64,000 nucleotides of DNA, taken from assembly GCA_965248135.1 (NCBI GenBank), contig CBDFIN010000009.1:248001-312000 (forward strand), given 5' to 3'. Numbering within the stretch: the first letter of the stretch is position 1; each line of letters starts with the position of its first letter. Shown here piece after piece: positions 49,006-55,961 of the stretch. The notes below the pieces were generated by a model. The model saw nothing but the letters and a program-made list of their open reading frames with translations, made no database searches and was not told the DNA's origin. A program made the translations under genes and the position numbers. Origin of the DNA: SZUA-100 sp965248135 (GTDB taxonomy: Bacteria > Pseudomonadota > Alphaproteobacteria > Rhizobiales > Rhizobiaceae).

Positions 49006-49661
49006 TGGCACAATCGGACATGGGTTCGGCTAGCTGAATGGCCAGCACCCATGCCCGGTGTCGCTGGTTGCCTATAATACCAACAGGCCCTGATCCCTTG
49101 GAATGAGTCAAAGATCACTGCGTTTGGCTTAACCGGTGTTTTGTGGGCGTTTCTGCCACCCAAACATTCCAAAATCTTAGCCAAGCAGACGATTTGTCCG
49201 TTTGTCCCGGAAAAAGATATATAGGCCACTACCGGCAAGCGAGATTGTCACCAATTGAATGGGGCCACAATTCCTGTTTGCGACATGGCGGCGCAATTGC
49301 CGCTGTGATGTCGTCACGGCGAACAATCACCTGTTATAGCATGAGCATCATAATTTGATTCTGTCTGTAATCTCTCCGCTCACGATTGTTCCGGGCTGCG
49401 CCCGGGCCTCTGCTGGGGCGGCGCATCAGCGCCGGTCGCTGTTCGCTCCGAAAAGCATGATCATTTTAAAATTATCATGCTATGGTTTTGCTTGACACAC
49501 GGCAAAAAACAGCATTAGGAGAAATTCTGCCCGCAGCGATGGCGTCGCTGCACCAAACAGAACACACGTTGCCGGTGTTATTTTTGCGACGTGATAATTG
49601 TCCTGAACGCCCGGATGCTTTTTCCGGGTGGTATATTGTCTACCCGGTGATGGAGAGCAAT
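49006..49661. other. 656-bp intergenic region upstream of creatinase
   Basis: Holds the family X repeat at 49335-49483. The 330 bp before it show no gene. The 178 bp between the repeat and the creatinase start include an in-frame open stretch from 49482 that lacks family character and was not included in the gene. Confidence 0.5.
49335..49483 (+). repeat. Dispersed palindromic repeat, family X, copy 2
   Basis: 149 bp bounded by imperfect terminal inverted repeats TATAGCATGA and TCATGCTAT. The centre is GC-rich and palindromic (CCGGGCTGCGCCCGGG, GGCGCATCAGCGCCGG); the right end is AT-rich (TGATCATTTTAAAATTATCA). An inverted copy lies at 50973-51123 on the other side of the creatinase gene, and a diverged copy at about 37196-37324. 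Confidence 0.9.
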
Positions 49662-50882
49662 ATGCTGGACACAATTACCCGCCCTCAAACTTTTGAAAAA
49701 CACAATGGTGAAAAGACAAAACTGCCTTTCTCGAAAGCCGAATATCAACACCGGCTAGATCGCTTGCGCGCCATTATGGCGGCAGGCGATATTCCCGCCG
49801 TGCTGTTCACCTCGATGCACAATATCGCCTACTATAGCGGATTTCTTTATTGCAGTTTTGGCCGGCCCTATGGCTGCGTCGTCACCGCAACCAACTGCAC
49901 CACCATTTCTGCCAACATCGATGGCGGCCAGCCCTGGCGGCGGTCGATAGAAGACAATGTCATTTATACCGACTGGCAAAGAGGCAATTATTGGCGGGCC
50001 GTGGCTGATCTTGTCGCAAGGCCGGGCCGGCTCGGCATTGAGGCAGATCATCTTACCCTTGCCGCTGAAAGAGAGCTTTTGGAGGTGATGGGTGGTATTG
50101 AACTCATTGATATCGCGGGGGAAGCGATGTCGGCGCGGATGACCAAGTCGGAAGAAGAGATTGCTCTGATCCGTCAGGGTGCCCGCATTGCCGATGTGGG
50201 TGGTGCGGCTATTCATGACGCCGTTCGCCCAGGCATACGCGAGATCGATGTGGCCATGAGCGGGCGTGCGGCGATGGAACTGGAAATCGCCCAGAGCTTT
50301 CCGGATAGCGAAATTCGCGACAGCTGGGTGTGGTTTCAATCGGGTCTCAACACCGATGGCGCCCATAATCCGGTGACCACACGGCACCTGGAAATGGGCG
50401 ATATTTTAAGTCTCAATACGTTTGCCATGACCTCTGGCTACTACACCGCCTTGGAGCGCACGCTGTTTTTGGGCGAACCCGACAAGGCATCACGGCGGAT
50501 TTGGCAGGCCAATGTGGCAGCCCATGAACTGGGTCTTTCGCTAATCCGGCCAGGCATTTCGTGTGCCGCGATCTGCCGCGAGATCAACCATCTCTTAGCC
50601 AGCGAAGGCCTGCTGCAGTATCGTTCATTCGGCTACGGCCATTCCTTTGGTCTGCTTTCGCATTATTACGGCAGGGAAGCAGGGCTTGAGTTGCGCGAGG
50701 ACATCGATACGGTGCTTGAACCGGGCATGGTGGTGTCGATGGAGCCGATGTTGTGGATACCGGAAGGTGAGGCGGGTGCTGGCGGCTATCGCGAACATGA
50801 TATTCTCGTGGTCAATGATGGGGGTGCTGAAAACATCACCAAGTTCCCGTATGGGCCGGAGGCGAATATTATTGGCGCATAA
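49662..50882 (+). CDS. creA: Creatinase (creatine amidinohydrolase)
   Basis: Hydrolyses creatine to sarcosine and urea. The 406-residue product aligns by memory along its length with Pseudomonas putida creatinase (403 residues): VLFTSMHNIAYYSGFLYCSFGRPYG, ISANIDGGQPWRRSIEDN, YTDWQRGNYWRAV, GLNTDGAHNPVTTRH with the catalytic-base histidine, YYTALERTLFLG and MVVSMEPMLWIPEGEAGAGGYREHD with the conserved glutamates. It has the pita-bread fold of M24 peptidases but is a non-metal enzyme. The ATG at 49662 follows GGAG and gives the family start. It stands alone, bracketed by inverted family X repeats; no sarcosine oxidase or urease gene adjoins it, although a DadA-type oxidase lies 3 kb away. Confidence 0.93.
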   Translation: MLDTITRPQTFEKHNGEKTKLPFSKAEYQHRLDRLRAIMAAGDIPAVLFTSMHNIAYYSGFLYCSFGRPYGCVVTATNCTTISANIDGGQPWRRSIEDNVIYTDWQRGNYWRAVADLVARPGRLGIEADHLTLAAERELLEVMGGIELIDIAGEAMSARMTKSEEEIALIRQGARIADVGGAAIHDAVRPGIREIDVAMSGRAAMELEIAQSFPDSEIRDSWVWFQSGLNTDGAHNPVTTRHLEMGDILSLNTFAMTSGYYTALERTLFLGEPDKASRRIWQANVAAHELGLSLIRPGISCAAICREINHLLASEGLLQYRSFGYGHSFGLLSHYYGREAGLELREDIDTVLEPGMVVSMEPMLWIPEGEAGAGGYREHDILVVNDGGAENITKFPYGPEANIIGA

Positions 50883-50972
50883 CGGTCGTTTTCGCCGGTG
50901 ACAGAGAGGTGTGAATTTTGGCTCATTCGAACCTCGGGCAGAGGACTGCTTGGAGCCCAAATTGCTCCGACA

Positions 50973-51123
50973 TATAGCATGATCATTTTAAAATGATCAT
51001 GGCTCATCAGGAGCGCATAGCGACCGGCGCTTATGCGGCGCGCCCGCGCAGGCCCGGGCGCAGCCCGGAACACCGCGAGCGAAGAGATTACAGACAGAAT
51101 CAAATTATGATGCTCATGCTATA
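50973..51123 (-). repeat. Dispersed palindromic repeat, family X, copy 3 (inverted)
   Basis: 151 bp, inverted relative to 49335-49483. It includes a perfect 24-bp palindrome at 50978-51001 (CATGATCATTTT and its complement), the GC-rich block GGCCCGGGCGCAGCCCGG, and the outer end CAAATTATGATGCTCATGCTATA that matches the outer end of copy 2. With copy 2 it forms a long inverted repeat around the creatinase gene. It also ends 16 bp from the WYL regulator stop codon. Confidence 0.9.
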
Positions 51124-51138
51124 GTTGCTGAGCCAATG

Positions 51139-51831
51139 TCAGCTTTGATTGCCCCTCGTTGTTGCCTCCTCCCAACCCTTTAGCAAGGCAGTTCGTCGAC
51201 CGGGATACTTTTCTGCGAGCACCTTCAACTCTTGTACCCTCTCGGTCTTGAAGTGCCGGTAGTCTTCTTTCGTCTCGCACCACGCGACCAGATATCGTGT
51301 GCGGTCCAGAAAGGCGATTAGTAACGGCCAGACGATCCGGTCACTCCTGTTGCCATCCCGATCCGTGTAGATCAGTTGCAGCCGGTAACGCTCGCGAATG
51401 GCGTGGCGCAGCAAAGCGCTGTCGAAACGCTCCGATACTTTGGCGCGTGTCTGGATCGCTTTGGAACTTGCATCGAGCACAATGGGCCGCAATTCTTTCG
51501 GAATGGCAGATGAGAGCTTGGAGACGAGATCGCGAGCAGCCCGCGCTAAAGAAGGGTCCGCTTCTTGCGCAACCCATTCAGCACCCAGTGCCGCAGCTTC
51601 AAGCTCATCTGGGGTCAGCATTAAAGGAGGCATGTCGTAGCCATCGTCAAGCACATAGCCGACGCCTGCTTCTCCCCTGATCGGGATACGTTGCGCATGG
51701 AGTTCTGCCATGTCTCGGTAAAGAGTGGCGATTGAGATTTCCAGTTCATCGGCAATTTCCTGTCCTGTGATCGGCGACCGGGCTGATCGCAATATCTGGA
51801 TAATCTGAAACAGGCGTTCGGTGCGACGCAT
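51139..51831 (-). CDS. YafY-type transcriptional regulator (HTH_11 and WYL domains)
   Basis: A 230-residue regulator. The N-terminal winged helix reads RRTERLFQIIQILRSARSPITGQEIADELEISIATLYRDMAEL, and the WYL ligand-sensing domain has LQLIYTDRDGNRSDRIVWPLLIAFLDRTRYLVAWCETKEDYRHFKTERVQEL. It is divergent from the SRPBCC gene with 114 bp between start codons and a strong palindrome there, so it probably controls that gene and itself. Ligand unknown. Starts at ATG 51831. Confidence 0.92.
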   Translation of the reverse strand: MRRTERLFQIIQILRSARSPITGQEIADELEISIATLYRDMAELHAQRIPIRGEAGVGYVLDDGYDMPPLMLTPDELEAAALGAEWVAQEADPSLARAARDLVSKLSSAIPKELRPIVLDASSKAIQTRAKVSERFDSALLRHAIRERYRLQLIYTDRDGNRSDRIVWPLLIAFLDRTRYLVAWCETKEDYRHFKTERVQELKVLAEKYPGRRTALLKGWEEATTRGNQS

Positions 51832-51852
51832 TTTTTGCTTTTCCTCTCACAC

Positions 51853-51874
51853 TCCTATCATAACGGTGATAGGA
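51853..51874. promoter_or_regulatory. Palindromic operator between WYL regulator and SRPBCC gene
   Basis: Perfect inverted repeat TCCTATCA-TAACGG-TGATAGGA, 8-bp arms with a 6-bp spacer, centred in the divergent promoter region. Its place and symmetry fit a binding site for the adjacent dimeric WYL regulator. Binding is inferred, not shown. Confidence 0.65.
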
Positions 51875-51945
51875 AGACTTTTCTATCAAAGCTTTCAGAA
51901 CCAACGGAATCGCGCTACGCCGGCGCCAACGACAAGGAGCATCCC

Positions 51946-52383
51946 ATGATCCACTTTGAAAGAAGCCTCACCATAGACGCGGCCCCAGATGCTGTCTGGG
52001 CCGTTCTCTGTCGCTTTATGCATATTGACGAATTTGCCCCGGAGATCGTTTCGGTCGATGCGCTAACATCAACTGAAGCCGGGTTGGGATCACAACGCCG
52101 CAACCATTTCAAAAATGGCACATCGCTCGTTGAAGAAGTCACTTCGTGGCGACCCGGCGAAGGATATACGGTCGAGCTTTCTGACATGGCGGCGATGCCA
52201 CTGAATGAAGCCAGTTCGGACATTCGCATTGCAGCGAAAAGCGGTGGCTCGTCAGTTACATGGACCTTCGACTATCGAGTAAAATACGGGCCACTCGGAT
52301 GGCTCATGGGACAAACTTTGATGAAGATGATGATGGGCAAGATCATTGATGGGAATTTGAAGGGTTTGGCCAATAAAGTGTAG
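51946..52383 (+). CDS. SRPBCC-family (START/PYR-like) protein
   Basis: A 145-residue single-domain protein with a helix-grip fold: IHFERSLTIDAAPDAVWAVLCRFMHIDEFAPEIVSVD at the start and VTWTFDYRVKYGPLGWLMGQTLMKMMMGKIIDGNLKGLANKV at the end, as in polyketide cyclase/dehydrase-type SRPBCC proteins. The ligand is unknown. The ATG at 51946 follows AAGGAG; the longer frame from 51835 runs over the operator and lacks family character. It pairs with the divergent WYL regulator. Confidence 0.88.
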   Translation: MIHFERSLTIDAAPDAVWAVLCRFMHIDEFAPEIVSVDALTSTEAGLGSQRRNHFKNGTSLVEEVTSWRPGEGYTVELSDMAAMPLNEASSDIRIAAKSGGSSVTWTFDYRVKYGPLGWLMGQTLMKMMMGKIIDGNLKGLANKV

Positions 52384-52510
52384 ACCGGTTAGCCAATCAG
52401 GACCATTCCGAAAAGCAGTCATTCAAAAATCTAGCGCAACGGCAAAAAGGTCCGCACTGCGGCCAATAACCTCCCCGCAAAACTTCTCCGGCAATAACGG
52501 TGGTTTGTTG

Positions 52511-52679
52511 CTAGTGGTTCTGTACCAACATTTGCATCCCATTGCAGCACCCATATTTGCAAATGTTGGAATCAAAAGAACCACTAGCAAGATATTGAAT
52601 CTAGTGGAATTTTTGAATTTGACATTTGAAAATGAATGAAGCTGCAAGTGGGTACCAAATGTCAAATTCATTCCACTAG
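52511..52679 (-). repeat. Dispersed double-hairpin repeat, family R, copy 4 (inverted)
   Basis: 169 bp, inverted relative to the other three copies. Stem 2 comes first (52511-52587, bounded by CTAGTGGTTC and GAACCACTAG), then the linker, then stem 1 (52601-52679, bounded by CTAGTGGAA and TTCCACTAG). It is nearly identical in sequence to copy 2 over stem 1. Confidence 0.92.
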
Positions 52680-52709
52680 AGGTTTGGTCGACGCCTTGAT
52701 TGATTGGCA

Positions 52710-52814
52710 TATACCCAAAGCACTCAATAAAATTGTGTTTTTGGGTATAAATGTTTTTTGTTCCATACACTTATCCGAAAACCGGTGTCCACTTTTCGGG
52801 TGCATGGAGTATAA
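52710..52814 (+). repeat. Dispersed double-hairpin repeat, family B, copy 2
   Basis: About 105 bp, same orientation as 7976-8080. Stem 1 is bounded by TATACCCAAA and TTTTTGGGTATA; the second segment is CCGAAAACCGGTGTCCAC then TTTTCGGG. It lies 30 bp from family R copy 4, so two unrelated repeat families have landed in one gap. Confidence 0.85.
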
Positions 52815-52817
52815 CAA

Positions 52818-52844
52818 AAGCCGCCCGGCAGGACCGGGCGGCAA
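52818..52844 (-). terminator. Rho-independent terminator of the sulfur-globule-like gene
   Basis: Stem GCCGCCCGG / CCGGGCGGC (9 bp, 5-nt loop, 52820-52842). On the minus strand it is followed by TTTTGTT, so it terminates the gene at 52876-53679, ending 33 bp before. Confidence 0.85.
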
Positions 52845-52875
52845 TGTTGCCTACAGAACTTATGTTTTTGCTATT

Positions 52876-53679
52876 TTATTGCTGTGCAGGGGCAGCCGGA
52901 GCAACCGGTGCAGGTGCATAGCCATATGCCGGTGCATAACCATAGGCAGGGTATGCGCCATAGGGCTGATAACCGTTGTTGCCCCAGCCATTACCCCAGC
53001 CATTGCCATTGCCGGAACCGGAGAAGCCCAATTTGAAGGAGCCTGATGCATTGCCATTGCCGGCCAGTGAGCCGTTATTATTGGCGCCGTAGGAGTTGTA
53101 GCCGTTGTTACCCCAGCCATTGCCATTACCATTGCCGGAGAAGCCCATTTTGAAGGAACCTGATGCATTGCCATTACCGGCCAGCGAGCCGTTATTATTG
53201 GCGCCGTAAGGGTTGTAGCCATGGGGCACGTAACCTGGAGCCGCAGGTGCAGTTGCTACGCGCGGTGCGTTGGCAACCGGTACAGGAGCAGCAACGGGAG
53301 CTGTAGCAGCAGGAGCCGAAGTGGCAGCAGGAGCAGCCTTGGCAACCGGTGCTACAGTGGGAGCAGCACGAGCAGCTGGTGCGGCAGTTGGTGCATAAGG
53401 CGCATAACCACGTGGGGCATAACCATAGGCCCCGCCATTGGGGTGGTAACCATTGTTATTCCAGCCGTTGCCCCAGCCGTTGCCATTGCCACGGGCGTTA
53501 CCGGAGAAATTGAAGCCAAAGGAGCCGTCGAAGGCACCGTTACCGTTGCCGTTGTTACCCCAACCATTGTTGCCCCAGCCAGGGCCCCAGCCCCATGCAT
53601 TAGCGGCGGTGGTTGACATTGCGGCGACACTTAGACCGATGACGCTGGCGGTTACTGCTGATTTGATCAGGGTTCTCAT
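52876..53679 (-). CDS. Sulfur-globule-like Gly/Asn/Trp-rich secreted protein
   Basis: A 267-residue exported protein. The signal peptide MRTLIKSAVTASVIGLSVAAMSTTAANA is followed by WGWGPGWGNNGWGNNGN, then FDGSFGFNFSGNARGNGNGWGNGW, an Ala/Pro/Val spacer, and two copies of a GANNNGSLAGNGNASGSFK block ending in (M/L)GFSGNGNGNGWG. The FSG...GN motif is shared with the gene at 48367-49005. The composition recalls sulfur globule proteins; no catalytic domain is visible. ATG at 53679 follows AAGGA; the start at 53697 was rejected. An AT-rich 280-bp promoter region lies upstream and a clear terminator downstream. Confidence 0.75.
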   Translation of the reverse strand: MRTLIKSAVTASVIGLSVAAMSTTAANAWGWGPGWGNNGWGNNGNGNGAFDGSFGFNFSGNARGNGNGWGNGWNNNGYHPNGGAYGYAPRGYAPYAPTAAPAARAAPTVAPVAKAAPAATSAPAATAPVAAPVPVANAPRVATAPAAPGYVPHGYNPYGANNNGSLAGNGNASGSFKMGFSGNGNGNGWGNNGYNSYGANNNGSLAGNGNASGSFKLGFSGSGNGNGWGNGWGNNGYQPYGAYPAYGYAPAYGYAPAPVAPAAPAQQ

Positions 53680-53958
53680 TTTAAAATATCCTTCCATTTT
53701 TGAACTCCTTTGATGCGGAACATTACAGGTGAACCCTGTTTCAATGCTGTGCTTATATAATCGCAGTTTTTTATATATGTTAACATTCTAATATTCAAAT
53801 ATATAATAAAATTTATACAGCGTTGAAATTACAGAATAAAAATTTTCTCCAGGCTGTGAATTCGGGCGAAAACCAGCGGTTTTAAGCTGTTTTGATGGTT
53901 AACAAAAACACGCCCGGCAACCTGAGATCGCGTTCTTTTTGCAAATGTTGCGCTATTT
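53680..53958. other. AT-rich divergent-to-convergent spacer upstream of the sulfur-globule-like gene
   Basis: 279 bp with a strongly AT-rich core (53755-53830) that probably contains the minus-strand promoter of the gene at 52876-53679. It also holds the end of the DadA-type gene's downstream region. No open reading frame was recognised. Confidence 0.4.
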
Positions 53959-55254
53959 TCAAAAGCGGTCGAAGCTGAACGGTGTTGGATCGACACAGGG
54001 CCTCGCCCCTGTAACCAGATCGGCTGCAAGACGGCCGGCACCCGGTCCAATGCCGAAGCCATGGCCGGAAAACCCGGTGGCAAGAAAAAAGCCCGGCAGA
54101 TTATCGACCGCAGAAATGACCGGAACGGCATCAGGGGTCACATCGATAACACCGGCCCATTGTTCTTTAATCAACGCCTTTTTGAAAACGGGATAGTCTT
54201 TTTGCAGTGATGCAAGCGCATGGTTGAGCATTGCGCGCGAGGGCTTTGGATCAAGAATGCGAACAAGTTCGAACGGCGATATCTGATCGAAGTGCCATCG
54301 GCGCGCCAGCCGGGCCTCATCGATAAAACGGCGACCGATGCGAAATCTCAGGTTGGTGAATTCGTCCTTGAGCCTTGGCAAGAAGGCGCCAAACAGGCGA
54401 AAACTGTCCGGCACGATATCGACCATGTTCAGCCTTGCGTGAGCGATGGTATAACCACCATCGAGCCGCTTGCGCAGGGCAAATTCGTTGTTGGCCATGG
54501 AGATGGTGATCGGCGTATCCAGTGGCTCGGTTCGTTGCGCCGAATTGATGACCGTGAGTTGCGGAAGCTCGAGACCGGCATTGGTGCAAAATCTTCTTGA
54601 CCAGGCGCCGCCCGCCAGCACCACCGTATCGCAGGCGATCTTGCCATTTTCGCTAACCACACCGGATACTCTGCCAGCAGTTGTTTCGATACCGCGTATG
54701 GCGCAATTGGTGAAGAACCTGGCGCCTTTTTTTTGCGCGGCGTTGGCCATCGCCGCGGTTGCCAATTGTGGCTCGGCGCGGCCATCGTCTAGCGTATAGA
54801 GCCCGCCCTTCCTTGAACGGTTATTGGCCGGTGCAAGCGCATCTGCCTCTGCGGGCGACAACATACGGGTGGAAAGGCCGTGCGGTTTTGCGCAGTCTTC
54901 ATACCATTTGGCTCGCGCCGCCAGTTCCCTGTCGCTGTCACATAAACAGACAATGCCGCATTGGCGGAAACCGGTTTCCTGTCCGGTGCGCTGGTTGAGC
55001 TTGCGCCATAGTCCAAGAGAGAGCTTTGCCAGCGGAATTTCTTTCACATCGCGGCCCATTTGGCGGCACCAGCCCCAGTTGCGGCTCGATTGTTCGCCGG
55101 CGATGATGCCCTTTTCACAAAGCACAATATTGATGCCGCGTTCGGCCAGTTCCAGCGTGGTGGCAACACCGATGATGCCACCGCCAATCACCACTACACC
55201 GGCCTTTTTCGGCAGATTTTGGTCGGATACGAAAGGAGCTGGAGCAGGGGCCAT
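53959..55254 (-). CDS. FAD-dependent D-amino-acid/glycine oxidase-family protein (DadA-like)
   Basis: A 431-residue flavoprotein. It opens with VVVIGGGIIGVATTLELAERGINIVLCEKG, a Rossmann motif, followed by GEQSSRNWGWCRQMGRD; a mid-protein FAD contact is DTVVLAGGAWSRRF, and the end has NLPGFFLATGFSGHGFGIGPGAGRLAADLVTG, the DAO-family C-terminal motif. Substrates are amines such as D-amino acids, glycine, sarcosine or dimethylglycine. Sarcosine is the product of the creatinase 3 kb away, so it is a candidate, but nothing in the sequence fixes it. It lies 8 bp from nnrU on the same strand. Confidence 0.87.
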   Translation of the reverse strand: MAPAPAPFVSDQNLPKKAGVVVIGGGIIGVATTLELAERGINIVLCEKGIIAGEQSSRNWGWCRQMGRDVKEIPLAKLSLGLWRKLNQRTGQETGFRQCGIVCLCDSDRELAARAKWYEDCAKPHGLSTRMLSPAEADALAPANNRSRKGGLYTLDDGRAEPQLATAAMANAAQKKGARFFTNCAIRGIETTAGRVSGVVSENGKIACDTVVLAGGAWSRRFCTNAGLELPQLTVINSAQRTEPLDTPITISMANNEFALRKRLDGGYTIAHARLNMVDIVPDSFRLFGAFLPRLKDEFTNLRFRIGRRFIDEARLARRWHFDQISPFELVRILDPKPSRAMLNHALASLQKDYPVFKKALIKEQWAGVIDVTPDAVPVISAVDNLPGFFLATGFSGHGFGIGPGAGRLAADLVTGARPCVDPTPFSFDRF

Positions 55255-55262
55255 GGCAGGCT

Positions 55263-55937
55263 CTAAGGCAAAAGATGCGCCAGCGGGTCGACACCGATGA
55301 CCGGCTGGTGGGCGTGAAGAAGAACATTATAGATCACCAGTCCGGCGGCTAATTCCAACAGCATGAAGCGATCTAGGTTGTTGTACATTCGCGCAGCAAA
55401 GGGCGTTGTTGTCAATGATTTGGCGGCGTTAAAATCATCGGTACTGAGATTTCTTTGCGCCCGTCTTTCCATTATCTTCATACCTGCCAGAGAAAATACC
55501 GCAAGCCCACCGAAAAGCAGCAGACTGACCACGTCGCCATTGGCCACCACATGGCTTAGTGACCATAAAAACAAGGCCCAAAGCAGGGGATGGCGCAAAA
55601 ATGCCGTTAAACCGTTGCCCGGCAAAATGTGGCGAGAAACAAAAGCAATGGAAAGCGAATTTGGCCGCAGCAGGGCCGCAGTTGCGATGAGGGACGCCGG
55701 CAACATGGCAATTATGGCAACCAGCGATGTCTCGGAGCTGGAGTGCCACAAGGCGAAATAGGGCGCCTGCAATGCCGACCAGATCAGCCAGCCAAGAAGC
55801 GCAATTGATACAATTGAATAGGCGGTAATGTAACCTGATTTGCCAAACCGCCCGATGGCAATGGCCCGCAAACCGGTGGCGGCAGGTAGTGAATGGGCAA
55901 GCAAAAATATCACTAGTGCGAGCAGAAACTGGGTCAT
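55263..55937 (-). CDS. nnrU: NnrU family membrane protein
   Basis: A 224-residue inner-membrane protein with five or six hydrophobic segments and the family's HSLPAATGLRAIAIGRFGKSGYITAYSIVSIALLGWLI and LRHPLLWALFLWSLSHVVANGDVVSLLLFGG motifs. NnrU is linked to denitrification and nitric oxide response and is distantly related to isoprenylcysteine methyltransferases. It starts at 55937, 24 bp after nnrS, and precedes the DadA-like gene by 8 bp. Confidence 0.87.
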   Translation of the reverse strand: MTQFLLALVIFLLAHSLPAATGLRAIAIGRFGKSGYITAYSIVSIALLGWLIWSALQAPYFALWHSSSETSLVAIIAMLPASLIATAALLRPNSLSIAFVSRHILPGNGLTAFLRHPLLWALFLWSLSHVVANGDVVSLLLFGGLAVFSLAGMKIMERRAQRNLSTDDFNAAKSLTTTPFAARMYNNLDRFMLLELAAGLVIYNVLLHAHQPVIGVDPLAHLLP

Positions 55938-55961
55938 TGGCGTTTGCTCTTCAACCCTGAT

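Larger units (their letters stand above)
52384..52875. other. 492-bp convergent intergenic region with two repeats and a terminator
   Basis: Lies between the SRPBCC gene and the second sulfur-globule-like gene. Contents: family R copy 4 (52511-52679, inverted), family B copy 2 (52710-52814) and a terminator hairpin (52820-52842). No coding sequence was recognised. Confidence 0.6.

Noticed and set aside
48425..49111. His-rich minus-strand ORFs opposite the sulfur-globule-like gene
   Set aside because: Their repeats mirror the sense-strand tandem repeat; the sense gene has a signal peptide and ribosome site, these do not.
40740..53804. A 15-bp identical AT-rich stretch (AATATTCAAATATAT) at 40740-40754 and 53790-53804
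   Set aside because: Both regions are strongly AT-rich, so a match of this length can arise by chance; no other shared context.
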